Source of the DNA: Pelodera strongyloides
Taxonomy: Eukaryota > Nematoda > Chromadorea > Rhabditida > Rhabditidae
Direction of reading: 5' to 3'
Assembly (NCBI GenBank): GCA_036852015.1
Contig: JAANDG010000290.1
Coordinates: 112,549-176,548, forward strand
DNA: 64,000 nt
Below are positions 49,460 through 62,200 of the stretch, in pieces. The stretch's first letter is position 1, and each line of letters begins with the position of its first letter. Made by a program: the position numbers and the translations under genes. Below the pieces are notes generated by a model. It was not told the DNA's origin and searched no databases. It saw nothing but the letters and a program-made list of their open reading frames with translations.

Positions 49460-52400
49460 ACTCTAAGGTTCAATCTTTTAACTCTTTCTCTTCCATTTTC
49501 TGACCATTGTGTTTGGCAAATGGTCACATTTTTGGCTTTCTTATGTCCCATTTTATAATAATTTGTCATTAGTCTATGCGCTCGCTAACCCTTCTTGTCT
49601 TATTGTTAGCGATTTAATTTAGTTGTCTCTTCTAACATATTCGACCTTTTGAGATTTTTTACGCGAATATAATATTTCTTTACGTGATAAAGTGGAATAC
49701 CGTGCTAATAATCTGTGATTCAACTGCGCGTAAAGCATGATAAGAAATTGCATTAAGGACCCATAGTTTAAATTTACGTATTGGATAGAAACTTTTTTTA
49801 TATGGTTCTTGTGTTCTTTTGTTACCAAATATGTGCTTTACATTATGTGATTTGCAGAACTTCAATCAACTTTTTTTAAAAGACACCTTTTTAGTTTTTG
49901 AAATTACGGGAAAACTTGATACGATGACCGATTAAATTATATTTAATTATTGCATGAATTATCGTGTCATTGAAATTTTGCTAGGGCAATAACGGGATCA
50001 TTAGAGAGGCTTCCGTAGCTAGATTATATTTCTCCCAGATTAAATTCAAGGCAAACAATTTTCGCTAATGCTTTCAGTTCTTGACATTTTTTATTGGCAT
50101 GCAAATAAATTTTTATATAAAGTGTAATATATACTATTTCTGCAGCAATGCATTCTTGAACTCTATTTTTTTCGAACAGATCATGCATGGTTTGAATCGG
50201 AACTCGGCCAATTTCAACATATGCATCTTCCTTTGGCTGCATTAGACCCGGTACAAGGGTAATTTCGTACATCGTTTCTACCGAGTAGTTGAAATCTACA
50301 GTTATTAAGTCGCATGTCACTTAATCGATCGTCAGATACAGAATTTCATACACGGCGTAAGCCATTACAGAGGAAGCAGATAATGTAAATCTGACCTCAC
50401 TAACTCCGAATCACGGATATAATGAATTCTGCTGCCTCTGACTTTAGCTATCTCGTTCATGTCCTGAAAAAATGTTTCAATTCAGGTTGTTATTGCTCCT
50501 AAATATGGTATAGTTACAAGAAATGCATGTTCATAATACTTTACACTCATTGTCTTTTACTCGTTGCATCGTGCATCAGTTTACACCGGCACCAATTGAT
50601 GCAACTGCGTATCTTTTTGCAAAAGTTGCTTGCAAGTTTTGAGTGCGCAACTGACGCAATAGTTTGTAAAATGTTCTTGCTTATGAGTACATACTATGAT
50701 GTTTGCAAGATAACTTTAAAACGGTGTGTTTCGTTTCCAATCTTTCCTCTCCAAGTTCTTCCCCCATATACTTTATTCTCGTTTCAATAGTTGTGTGCGT
50801 GTTTGTGTGTGAAGAGGTGACGGTTTTCTCCTCAATGGTACCCGAAATTCAATCCCTCTTTGACGCACATCTAAACAATGTTTCGTTTACTCAAGTTACC
50901 GCGCAAGTGAATGGCATTCGGTTCAAAATAAATAAAACAGAAAACTCTCTAGTTGTTCGACATACAAAATGGATGTTGCGAACATGAAAAGTGTTAAAGA
51001 GAATCGAAAGATTCTAAAAGAACGGAAAATCTCCGTTTCAAAATGTTAAAAATTCTGAGACGACAGATGTTCAACTCGTTGTTGGAAAACAAACCCGTCG
51101 CTTCTACATATTATACGAAGATTTTATTTTGGACAGAACAGCAATCGCGAAATTTTAAATGGATTCGTTCTCCAGCAGAATGATTGCAGTTGGATATTTC
51201 ATTCAGTTTTTTTTCGATAGAATAATGTGTTTCTCGTCTGACACCTAAAATGTAAAAAAAAAATGAATTTGAGTCCGGCTGAAAAAGTTATCGCTACTTT
51301 CCATTAACTCATGCTGGTCCCTTTCGAAGTTTCACAAGTGGTTTACATTTTATTCTGCTTATTTGCTTATGCTTTAAGGGTCGCGGTCGATTCAATTATT
51401 TGCATAGGCAAAAAGTGTTTCTCGACTGACCCCTAAAATGTAAAAAGGGAAAGGTCTACTCCTCGACAGATCGCATAGTTAAACAGACGACGTGGCGCTT
51501 CATATTTGCTTTAGCTTTGGGACTTTTTTCTTTCGACAAGGAGTGGAAAATTGTTTACTCGTGCTTTGATAGTTGAGAAAACGCATTGAACGATTGCATA
51601 GTATGATATACATTTTGTATATTTTACACATATGCGATACAACGTGATTTAGTAGGAGAGTTTACTGAAACATATCATAATCACGGATAATAGGGCTGAT
51701 CTTTGCGTATCTAATAAAATTTATGCATGATGCCATTAAATAACGTATGCAAGGCTAAGGCAAGTTAAATAAACATTTTAAGGATTGGGACATCGTTCTG
51801 GTAATTAAAGAGCTGAAAAGCTTCCAATTCCCCGAAATGAATTTTTTTCAAATCCAACAGACATGCTTGTGAGTTATAAAATAATACAATTGGCAATGAC
51901 ACACTAATGGGGGAGACGTTTTTGGTTGAGCTTCCCATAAACTCTAATTTAAAACATTTGCTGTAAAAATACTATTCAGTTCTATGATCAATTAAGAGTG
52001 TTTCAAATTTAGCTCCTCAATTCCTCGTATCGCTAGGTTTTTGCTCGCTGTTAATTTGTTTGCACTTTGTCGACATGTAAACACTGATTGCAGCTAAATC
52101 CTGCTGCAAAAAAAGGTCTACCGAAATCGGACAATGTACACGTTGGTCAGCTACGCTTATAGAACTCGAAAAAGGCACGTCAGCAAAAATGCAAACATTT
52201 TCATTAATTGCGCTCAATGTTGAGATTCTGATCTGCAAACGGTTTCCTTCTCAAGATCTTCCGTATTTAGTTCCATGCGATTCATAGTGTGCAAATACAA
52301 GCATTATGCTGCTCAATTACTGCATTATTTCTGGCAAAATAAAAAACACTACCAGTGGCTTAAAAAAGCGTCGATCAACATCACCGAACTGAAATGCGCG

Positions 52401-52849
52401 TGATTCTGAAATGCGTTTTGCTTTTGTTTTTAGAGCCCTTCGTGCTAAAACAAGTACGATCAAACACTTTTGATCACAATTGACTCTATGAATAAGATTG
52501 GCTCCCCAGGTTTTCTTGCCTTATTTTCAGTGGTTATATGGATGCATCGTGCTCACGAATTTCAGCGGGTGCGAGCGAACCGACCGATTTTGCCGCACAT
52601 ATTAATGTGCGCAAAGTGTTTGCGCCAATGAAATGAGACAAAGCAAATAAACAGACACTCTCGATGCGCCGGCTGACGGAACGCGAGACAAGGCTTCCAG
52701 GTTTATGGACATTTGATCTATGCATCTTTGGATTTGGTTTCCGATAATTATGGTTGAAATACTATAGAATATGATCGTCAAGCGCGACGAAATGCTAGAC
52801 AAACAGCATGCCCAGCAGCCATCTCCCATTGTGGTGTGAAGGAAAGAGA
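49460..52849. other. Intergenic, no intact gene seen
   Basis: Downstream of rme-6. It includes a 31-bp direct repeat pair at 51227 and 51415. A coding-like minus-strand piece at 50401-50463 follows a good acceptor but does not join in phase with the next open stretch (50150-50300). No gene is called. Confidence 0.5.
51227..51446 (+). repeat. Direct repeat pair
   Basis: A sequence of about 32 bp starting GTGTTTCTCG and containing CCTAAAATGTAAAAA is present at 51227-51258 and 51415-51446, with two clear differences (TCTGACA versus ACTGACC). Confidence 0.75.
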
Positions 52850-53830
52850 AAACATGTCACCATCACTATGCTGTCGGGGAAACAGTTTGAATATTTAATT
52901 TATTTTGGTATGTTTCCACATCCCTGGAAACAAGCAACAATATTTTTCGACCTTGTATACAAGGTTGCAGAACGCTTCGTGCACGTTATCTTCTGCGAAA
53001 TAAACTGACTAGACCTCTCATCTGAATTTCTTGACAACGCGAGATGTCAACATCACTATGCTGTCGGCGAAACAGTTTGAATAGTTAACCTATTTTGGAA
53101 AGTATCTTTCCACATACCTTGAAACGAGCAACAATATTTTCGAACTTGTACAATGCAAGGTTGCAGAACGCTTCAATCACGTTATATTATGCGAATTGTA
53201 CTTGACTAGACCTCTCCTCTGAAGTTCTTGACGACGTTCGAAATGTCAACATCACTGTGCTGTCGGCGAAACAGTTTGTATTTTCAATCTACTTTGGTAC
53301 CTTTCTACATACCTGGAAACAAGCAACAATATTTTCGACCTTGTACAATGCAAGGTTGCAGAACGCTTCGTACACGTTATCTTCTGCGAAATGAAACTGA
53401 CTAGACCTCTCCTCTGAAGTTCTTGACAACGTTCGAGATGTCAACATCACAGTGCTGTCGGCGAAACAGTTTGTATTTTCAATCTACTTTGGTACCTTTC
53501 TACATACCTGGAAACAAGCAACAATATTTTCAACCTTGTACAATGCACGGTTGCAGAACGCTTCGTGCACGTTATCTTCTGCGAAATGAACCTGACAGAC
53601 CGGTCCTCTGAATTTCTTGGCAACGTTCGAGATGTCAACATCATTATGCTGTCGGCGAAACAGTTTGAATAGTTAACCTATTTTGGAAAGTATCTTTCCA
53701 CATCCCTGGAAAAAAGCAACAATATTTTCGACCTTGTACAATGCAAGGTTGCAGAACGCTTCATTCACGTTATCTTCTGCGAATTGAACCTGACTAGACC
53801 TCTCCACTGAATCCCTTGACAACGTTCCAG
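52850..53830 (+). repeat. Tandem repeat, five units of about 195 bp
   Basis: Units start at the CATCAC-like motif before TGCTGTCGGC at 52861, 53051, 53250, 53445 and 53639, giving periods of 190, 199, 195 and 194 bp. Each contains GTCGGCGAAACAGTTTG, TGGAAACAAGCAACAATATT and TTGCAGAACGCTTC. The last unit decays around 53827. The middle units are most alike, the outer ones most diverged. Open frames inside differ between units, so it is not coding. Confidence 0.9.
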
Positions 53831-56800
53831 GAGATAAAAATTGTAAGTAAAAAAAAGTCCACACTCCATGGAAACCCACAAAAACCGAACAATGATTCTT
53901 TATCAGTCCCGAATTCCAGCGTAGATTGGCAAAATTTCACCTCACACGAGAAAAATATGGGCGTAGTTTGCTGTGACCAATATATCATCTTACACTTACG
54001 ATTGACAAGTTGATGCCGGCATAGGGGGAATTGGATCATTGCCATTAAGCAAGCTAATAGACTATTATACCAGTTATCAAACAAGAAATCTGTTACGTTG
54101 ATTGTTCAGATCCAGCTATTTTAGCCATCAATAGGACTACTTGAAATTACTGATATACGTTGGCCCTGCGCAGCGTATGAGTTGTTACTGCATATTGATT
54201 GTGAAATATGATAATCATAGTATGCAACTTGCTATTGTTCTTCTTGCATTGCATTTCAAGCCGCCTTTTTTATTTACAACCCCTCTTCTCAAATACAGAC
54301 TCAAAGGTCGAATGTCTGTGACGTTCTCACCAAAGAAACAATCTCTTAATCACTAGTTTCAGGGAAAATTTATCGCCAATTTCATATAGACCTCCTTAGT
54401 CCGCTGCTGATAAATAACTGTCACGTGGAACAAAAAAAAAGCGAAACAAACGGTCTGAACAAACAAAAAAAGCAGCAAATTTGTAGAAGTTGGACAACGC
54501 CTTGACTGGATGCTGAACTAGAAAGCCTAAAGTCCATACATGTATATGAAAGCATTCTGAGAATAACTACTGTGGGGAGCTAGTTTTGTAAATTAGCATA
54601 TAAACTTTCTGTCTCATCATGCAGCGCACCTACGACATGGGCGACGAATGATGAGGCCTTTCTCTTTCTGCACCTTTATGTATGCATCCAAATATGTGAC
54701 ATTGTTCCGCTTACAATCACATGATGAACTCAATCTGATGGGGTACAAAAACGTAGAGGAGGAACCGTGTAGACGATATTCGTTACAGCGCTGAGCAAGC
54801 TTTAACTACCTCGCAACATCGGGATTATGAAGAAGTTTCCTCACACACTGAGGAACACTAACTTACTCGACACTTTCAGTAAAATTACCAATTTAATTGA
54901 TTTTGGGAATATATATGTAGAATCGCCAGAAAAAAAAACACATTTATTGCCGACCCCCCCCCCTTTCAATATTCTTCAACTATTTGTTTGTTTCGTTGTT
55001 CGGAACTCTGGCATTACTCTTCAGACAATTCTTACACAAGATAAGGACGCATTTTTTCTGGCAATCGCAGTCACCGACTACGAATGCATCCTGATTGTGA
55101 AATATATAGTCGTCCTACATAAGTGGACAACATGCGGTTTCTTAAAAGAAGATTGCCAGAAAAAAAGATTTCAAATAACGCAATATGGAAGAAATAACGC
55201 CTGCAATCTCATGCCGTTACTCATTTTATTCTCGCTTGATGTATGTGTTGTTGGATGCAACCTAATGCAACCTTCTTCTTGTCTTTGGCTTAAAAGGTGT
55301 CCCTCATAAAATGACCCTGCCCCTGGATGGTTACATATATTGAGAATGCACACCCATTGCAACCATATTGTACATACATTCTTGTTTGGATTCATGGACC
55401 ACATATATCAGGATGAAAGGTGAAGTGCTCAATCACACGGTTCTATCCAGGTCCTTTATCTTACTGATTGGTTTCATTGGACCGAATCTGCTCTTTTTTT
55501 CTGGCAACCGCTCATTAATCTCGGAACGGTGTGAGCCGTTTTCCCAGAGCTTTTCATCTTCTTTTTGTCTGTTCGTTTCTTTTGTGGAGTAGTCGTCCTT
55601 CGCGTGACTACAATTGATGAGCCTTCTTGTGGGAAGTTGTGATGCAAACCAAATTTTCTATTTTGCTTTTCTTACTAAAAAAGGAGTAAATATCGAGAGA
55701 GCCTGAATAACCGCACCGATAAGAAAAGAAAGTGATGCTGAACATTTATGAACATCAGATCATAACACAAATCCATGTACTAATTTCACAGTTATTTTGA
55801 AGCATAAATATGTTAGGGAAGAGCCCCCCCCCTCATTATAATAATGATTTGTTTTCTTGTATCCCAAAGACAAGTTGATGGGGTCCACTATCTTGATTAA
55901 TTCGATCTGATATATACGTCAAGACCAATTAATGTTGGAGATCATTGTCAATTAGACGATTTCTAGAATGTAATGACCAAAAAAATCTACTTCATTTGGT
56001 CAATTTCCATTCTTGGTGTGTCCATACATACTACGTGACATACAAGAATGTTACATCTCTCCTTTCATCCTAGGATACCTAAAGACAATATCGATTAATC
56101 AAGACTGGACGCCGAGAGTACATGTGAGGTCTATCAGCTGCACCCCACTACATTATAGCAATCGTCGGAAACTCACCAATTAAACATGAACATTCCCCTT
56201 AAACATGAAAGTGCACCTCTGACGTGCATAAAATGATCTAGTCCCACGTCGAGTGAATGTAAAGTTAATCGCAAAATCGCCGATCAACTGTGGTCGTTTG
56301 ACAGAAAAAAGTGAACTGCGATTAACACGTGCACAGCAAATGTCAAATTCAACATTTCCTGCAAAGTCTATTCAAAAATGTTCTGCCAGTTTGCAGAAAT
56401 TGACTGATTTGTTGTTCCTGGAGCGTACTGGATTATAATTTAAGTGAGGATTGGTTGATGACTAGTTGAAGTAATTGAGTTATGTTCGAAAAGGATACAA
56501 CTCTTTAAAGGCTTCCCATGTCGGTCCCCTTCGTTGTGGTCTTTAACAAAGTTGTACCGGGATGCTGAGAGCCAGATTGCTTCCTGGGCAGTGAGTACAA
56601 GATTGCACAGTAGAATGACATGCAAATTGGTGCAATAGTCATGACAGATGAAATTGCTCACAAAGTTGGCGGAGAATGGATGAGTTTTGTAGCAAACAAG
56701 AGTTTAGGTTGTTTCCAGTACAAATTGACACGAGGGCAAAATAAAACACAAAAAATTGCGGTTTCCTTCAAAAAACATTCAGATATCGATATGCAGTTTA

Positions 56801-58008
56801 CACATGCCGTAATTGTTAATTGTGACTGGACTGAATTTCGACTCGTCTTCTACTCTTTTGTGTTTGCATTATGTTTTTGAGTTGAAACCTCTGTTGGAAT
56901 CATAGTGAGCCTTGTTCAAGTTGCCATATTCTCTTGCTCCTATTTGGTTGCGAACACCTTTCGAGTTTGCCTAACCTTTTGAGCTTTCCAACATGCACCT
57001 GTTTAACGAATCCTTGCAAGTATAAAAAGGGAAGCTTATTCTGCTAGCTATATCTGTTCCTGGGAGTCTGCAACCATTGGGAACCTTCCACAAAATGAAG
57101 CAGAAAAACGTGTATTTGGTCATTTTTCCTTTTTTTATCAGCGAATTAATACAGCCTTGTTTGCTACTTCCCTGTTCATTCAACGAGGAATTTCGAGTGC
57201 TCAAATTTGCACAATGGAGGTAAAACTCGAGTGTGTGCGGGCGACCTCGTTTGATTTGCAATAGAAGGAAATAAGAGGACGGAGGAACATAACAGTATAC
57301 AAGCTACTGCTAATATACGTTACCAGTTACCAACAAATGAATTATTAATGCGTTTAGCGATCTTGCTGATCTTCAGTTGGATACATACATATGACCACGA
57401 GATGACCGTGCATTTCCTTTTTTAGGAGTACATAAATGATCCCGGCTTAGCCGCATGATGTATGCACACGCTGTTCTTAAAGTAAAATTAATGGTAAAAG
57501 TCCCCTCCACAAACATTTCTCCATTAAATTTGAACAAGCCACTGCTCTTTGCACAACCTCTCCACTCAAAATATATGCTAATTATATGAAGGGTACTATA
57601 TGCACAATTCGAATCGCACACCGAATCATGTGCATTGAAGCGTGAAGCACACCGCCGCCCGCAACAATCTAAATTAACATCTCTCACGCATATTTAGGAT
57701 GGTGATTTACGGAGAAAGCGGGAAAATATAGTAATGTTGGTGTGAGAAACAATCCTCATCAAATTTTAACTGACTGGAAACCAGGCATCCAGGACACTAT
57801 TTATTTATTTATTAAATTCACCAGGAGCATATTACAAGGCATGGAAGGAATAACGCATGCGCATATATTAACATCCAATAACCAAACTACGGTACTATAA
57901 CATATGCCAAATTCATCGACTCGTGTCTATGTATATATGTTACCTGTGTCTATGTATATATTAGGCCGGTGTACATATGTGCAGTCCTGAGATTTTGTGA
58001 GACAATGT
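53831..58008. other. Intergenic, no gene seen
   Basis: AT-rich sequence without recognisable exons. The longest open frame (54827-55309, 160 codons) has no homology I recognise, no typical codon use and includes homopolymer runs. Confidence 0.5.
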
Positions 58009-58690
58009 TCAGGTAAATCCCTCGCAATTTTTCAGAAACTGCTCAAGCATTTGTAACCCGATTTTCGAGAGGTTACTGAGATCAAAGACGGACCGCTTGT
58101 GTGCTGCTGCTTGAGGTATCAACTTTCGTGTTTGTGACAACCGATCAATCCAGTACTTCTTCTGGTTTACTTCTAAACATCGGGTAGCAACATTTCGGAT
58201 AGTCCCTCGTTTGACTTTCGAGCGGTCTTTTAATTGTTCAATTAAAGGATTAGTATCTAATTAACTTTTGGACTCAAACTCCGGAAATTGGAAATCTCCG
58301 TCCGCTACAATTTGTCTAATACATCCGGTCAGATGACATGGATACGCAGAATTTGTTGCCAAATGCAGCCGACTTAAAACTATATTTCGAGCAAATCTCT
58401 TTAAGTTGAATGAGTTTCGCAAGGCATTCTGAACGTCATCACCTCGTTTGAATAGTGTAGTTTGGCATATTGGATCTTCAGTGTAGTATGATGAGAACGA
58501 CATATGTATGATTATCAATTATTGATTGGCGAGCGAGAGATATCAGAAGATGTTGCCCCGCTCTACTAAGCTGTTCATCAGGAAACAACAGTTCGAATGG
58601 AATTATTTCCACTATAGTGCTTTTCCTGTACGTGATTCTCGGACGAGGAAACAGTGAAAGGCCAGCGATCAATTCGTGTTCTTGAAACCT
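58009..58690 (-). pseudogene. Decayed coding stretch, family not recognised
   Basis: Read on the minus strand, 58690-58481 keeps an open protein-like frame (LIAGLSLFPRPRITYRKS, ELLFPDEQLSRAGQ). Around 58480-58518 the good frame shifts. It then runs from about 58518 to 58264 (DPICQTTLFKRGDDVQ, HLTGCIRQIVADGDFQF), meets an in-frame TAA at 58263-58261, and continues in the same frame to a stop at 58011-58009 (NPLIEQLKDRSKVKRG, KKYWIDRLSQTRKL, SVFDLSNLSKIG). One shift plus one stop over 680 bp suggests a pseudogene or a transposon remnant. An intact gene with unrecognised introns is less likely, since no good donor lies at either break. Confidence 0.4.
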
Positions 58691-59235
58691 ATTGAGTGAA
58701 TGTGTCGCATCAGTGTTCCTGTTCTGCCAATCATCTTTACATTACACGGTTTTCTTTTTGACCCAACAGAGGACAGCCTCGGCTCTCAACGGCCGTTTCC
58801 CGAGTTCGCTGCGATCCTCCTGATTCATGTCATTCGCTCCTACGTGAAAAAAATAACAACAAGAAGCTCTAGGCTCCTTTACACAGAACCGTATTTCCAT
58901 TACAAGAACATCGTTACTAGCATCTTGATAAATGCCATGGGGATCTGGTTTCCAAGCATACAGGTGACGTGTTCTTTTCAACTCCAATAGGCATCTTGAT
59001 TTCATGAAAGTTACCGATTATACCACAAACTCCAATGCGCCGTTTATGGCTTGTCACAGATAAGGTGTGATATATGGCAGTATGTGCAGACAATGTGGAG
59101 CCGAAGATTTCTAGCCTCCTAACCCACTCCACTCTATCCCACTCACTCGCCTCGCGAAGACTTTTTTTCGCTCTCCTCATTTTATCTGTAAATATCTCTC
59201 AATACGAGTAGTTCCGACCCTCTCTCTCTCTCTCT

Positions 59236-59275
<40 letters not shown>

Positions 59276-62200
59276 TCTTGCTCTCATTTCTCTCCTTCTC
59301 CTTAGAGTGCGAAATGGCGCTTTCTTCCTTAACCTATGATCTGATAACGTTCCTCTCTTCGTTTTTCAGCATTTATCATTCGGCACGCGGTAACCACAAG
59401 AAATAGCACCACAGATGGCGGTTGAGAGAACCTGCTCCCTAGTTTCATCCCCCCCCCCCTCCTTTTCCAGCCCACAGAAAGAAATGCGAAACAAAGAGAA
59501 AGGCAATCCATCTCCCCCATTACTCGACGTTGCGCCCTCGCCAAAAAATATAGAAAAGAACTTGGGAGATCAAAGGCTTTCCGCAATCCAATAAACACTC
59601 CGCTGTGACACAGATGTTAATGACACGATCTACAGAATTCAGGAATCTGATCTTCCCAATCCAACGTTTTGCTTTCGGTCCCTATTGAAGTAATCGTTAG
59701 TGGGTCGCTTACATTGCGAGAGAGGTTTCTAATTTATTGGTCTAGTAAATGTTGTGTCGCTTAGTTCTGGGGTAGAGATGTACCGCTCGGGTTGGATATA
59801 TGCTTTTGACAACTGATCTGCCTTGGCCTCTGCTCGGCCAACATTACACCTCGCGTACAGCATCAGCTGACGGCGAATGCGCAAAACACACGGCGGATAT
59901 CATATGCACACGTCATCCGGGACTGACCTTTGTAGTAATGTGTGAGAAGCAGACGATTGTGATAAGTGTTTATTTAGTGAGGCAAGATACAACCGCCGAG
60001 TAGAGATACTGAGATCAATAACCTCGTTCATCTACCTGCAGTAAAATGCAGTTTATTCTAGGCATACGTAACGGCAAATCGAACAGTGTGTACTGAAGCA
60101 AACAAAACGTGTATATATTCCATTTTAGGTTATAAACTGGTCATATTTTGCTTATTGTTGAGTACACATAAATATAGTATTCTTCCATTTTCAAAGATTT
60201 ATTTTCGTTGGCCATGCCAGTTTATTTTGTCTACATGAAGCGAAAAATCGAAAAATAAACATAGATCAAACGCAAACAAGATTTGATTGTACATTTAATT
60301 TCATCAATGTTTGTAAACTGAAATTTACGAAAATAACTTTTTAAATGTGAGGCATTTAAAGATCGTCCCTCAAAAAAAAGGGATCTTTTCTTGCTCTGAT
60401 GGTAGATTGAGTTACATTCACTTTGGCTATGTACATGCAAGAGCAAGTTTACAACCTTATAACTATTTGCCGTGCCCCACTAAAAAAATCATGTAACTCT
60501 TCAAAATAACAATCGATAACACCTCTACAAGATTCATGTTCAATGTAGTGTTTACAAAAAAGTGCATCGTCTTATTTTATGTTTTTTTCCCCGGGAAAGA
60601 CTAGACAATGTTATTTTCGCCAGTCTTCTGTATAGTAAACATTGAACATTCATAGACAAGCCGTGTTGTCAAATTCTATTCAAAGAGAGGTCATACAGCA
60701 ATGTCAGATGTCATTTCCTTTGAATTGCGGCACGCTTTGAAAGCACAGATGTGGCTAAAGCATACACGCGCATTGAAAACTTTAGCCTTTTACCAAAGAA
60801 AAAGATTATGCGGGAACACAGCTGCGTCACTTAGCCATAAACACTCTACCGTACCACAAGTTTGTTTCTGACAAACCACAGCTGCTAGATTAGCATCTTT
60901 TCTAGTTAAAGCTCGTTATCGTTTTGTGGTGATCAAAGACGATACCATATGTGTTTCCACTAATTGTATGGAGATCTTTGATCTACAGTTTGTGGCACTC
61001 ATCCAATTTATGGATTCTTTTACGGCGAATCTTTTGTGCATTTCGTTCCCACGAACACGCGGTGATGTAAATCTAACGACCACCGCGCCGCGCAATCCAT
61101 TCAGTGGCTACTTAGCGCACGTCAACGATGAACGGTTGGTTGTATGGCAGCTACACCAAAACACAATCCGAAAGGGGTACTGTATTCCATGAGAAAACCA
61201 AGCAATTTCACACGGCTACAATTGTGGCTGTTTTCGAGGCACAGTTCAATAATTTTGTGTTCGGGAACGGGAATTTCATAACATTCTATGGTTATTGTAG
61301 ATGGATCGAGGAACACGAAGCGGTAAGATGGATAGCTATACGACGTATTGTTCTAGCAGAAAAGACATATCGTATTAAATGGAGCCCCTCTATGACCAAT
61401 GATCTTGCCTAAATAAGAGTTCTCAGTTGGTAATGGAGGTGGCTCCATAAACACTGAGCAGCACTCATTGCCATCTAATGCACACCTGGAAGCAAATACG
61501 GCGGTATACACAAAAGACCACGGAAATTGTTTGTTTTCTACTTTACTTGAACAAATAAACTAAACATTTTGCCTTCGACCGCTGCTACTTTTGTATTGGA
61601 AATTGGAAGTCACTTGATGCTGGGCCCCAATTTGAGCCTGGCCCAGTGGTGTTTCATTAAAGTTGTAGTTTAGCGATGGCCCCTTGAAGCACTATGTTCT
61701 CACCGTCTCCGTCACTTGGAGATTCTTGCGTGAATTAATTATTTCGTTTCGAAGTGAAAACGAACAAATTATTAATGTTCGAGCTGTCGCGTCTGTGACT
61801 TTCCAAAGAAGACGTCTGTGCTTTCATCTATTCAAAGATTCCTTTTACCGCGAACAAAGAAAAGCCTGGTCGGGACCCAAAGAAGCATTGTTGAGTTCAA
61901 AATTGGGGTGAAAGATGGAAGCGTTTAGTACAAAGAATACACGCCTTTCAGCCGAAGACAAATGCATATTTGATATTGAAACGAACGTAACTCAGCATAT
62001 GTACACTAATATACGCATCACGATTCCCAGAGTTTTCATGCATTTCCTTCATAACCAATACACAAATGTACGATTTTTTTCGCTCCCCTATATCGATGCG
62101 AAGTGGTAAAAGAAAGAAGTACCACACTAGAAATAGAAAGTAAGAGAGGGAGAGAGAGAAACGCATTGCGTGTAGCGATTTACACATAAAATTCGCCAGC

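Noticed and set aside
54827..55309. A 160-codon open frame, the longest after rme-6
   Set aside because: No family resemblance, unusual composition, homopolymer runs and no neighbouring exons. It is consistent with chance in AT-rich DNA.
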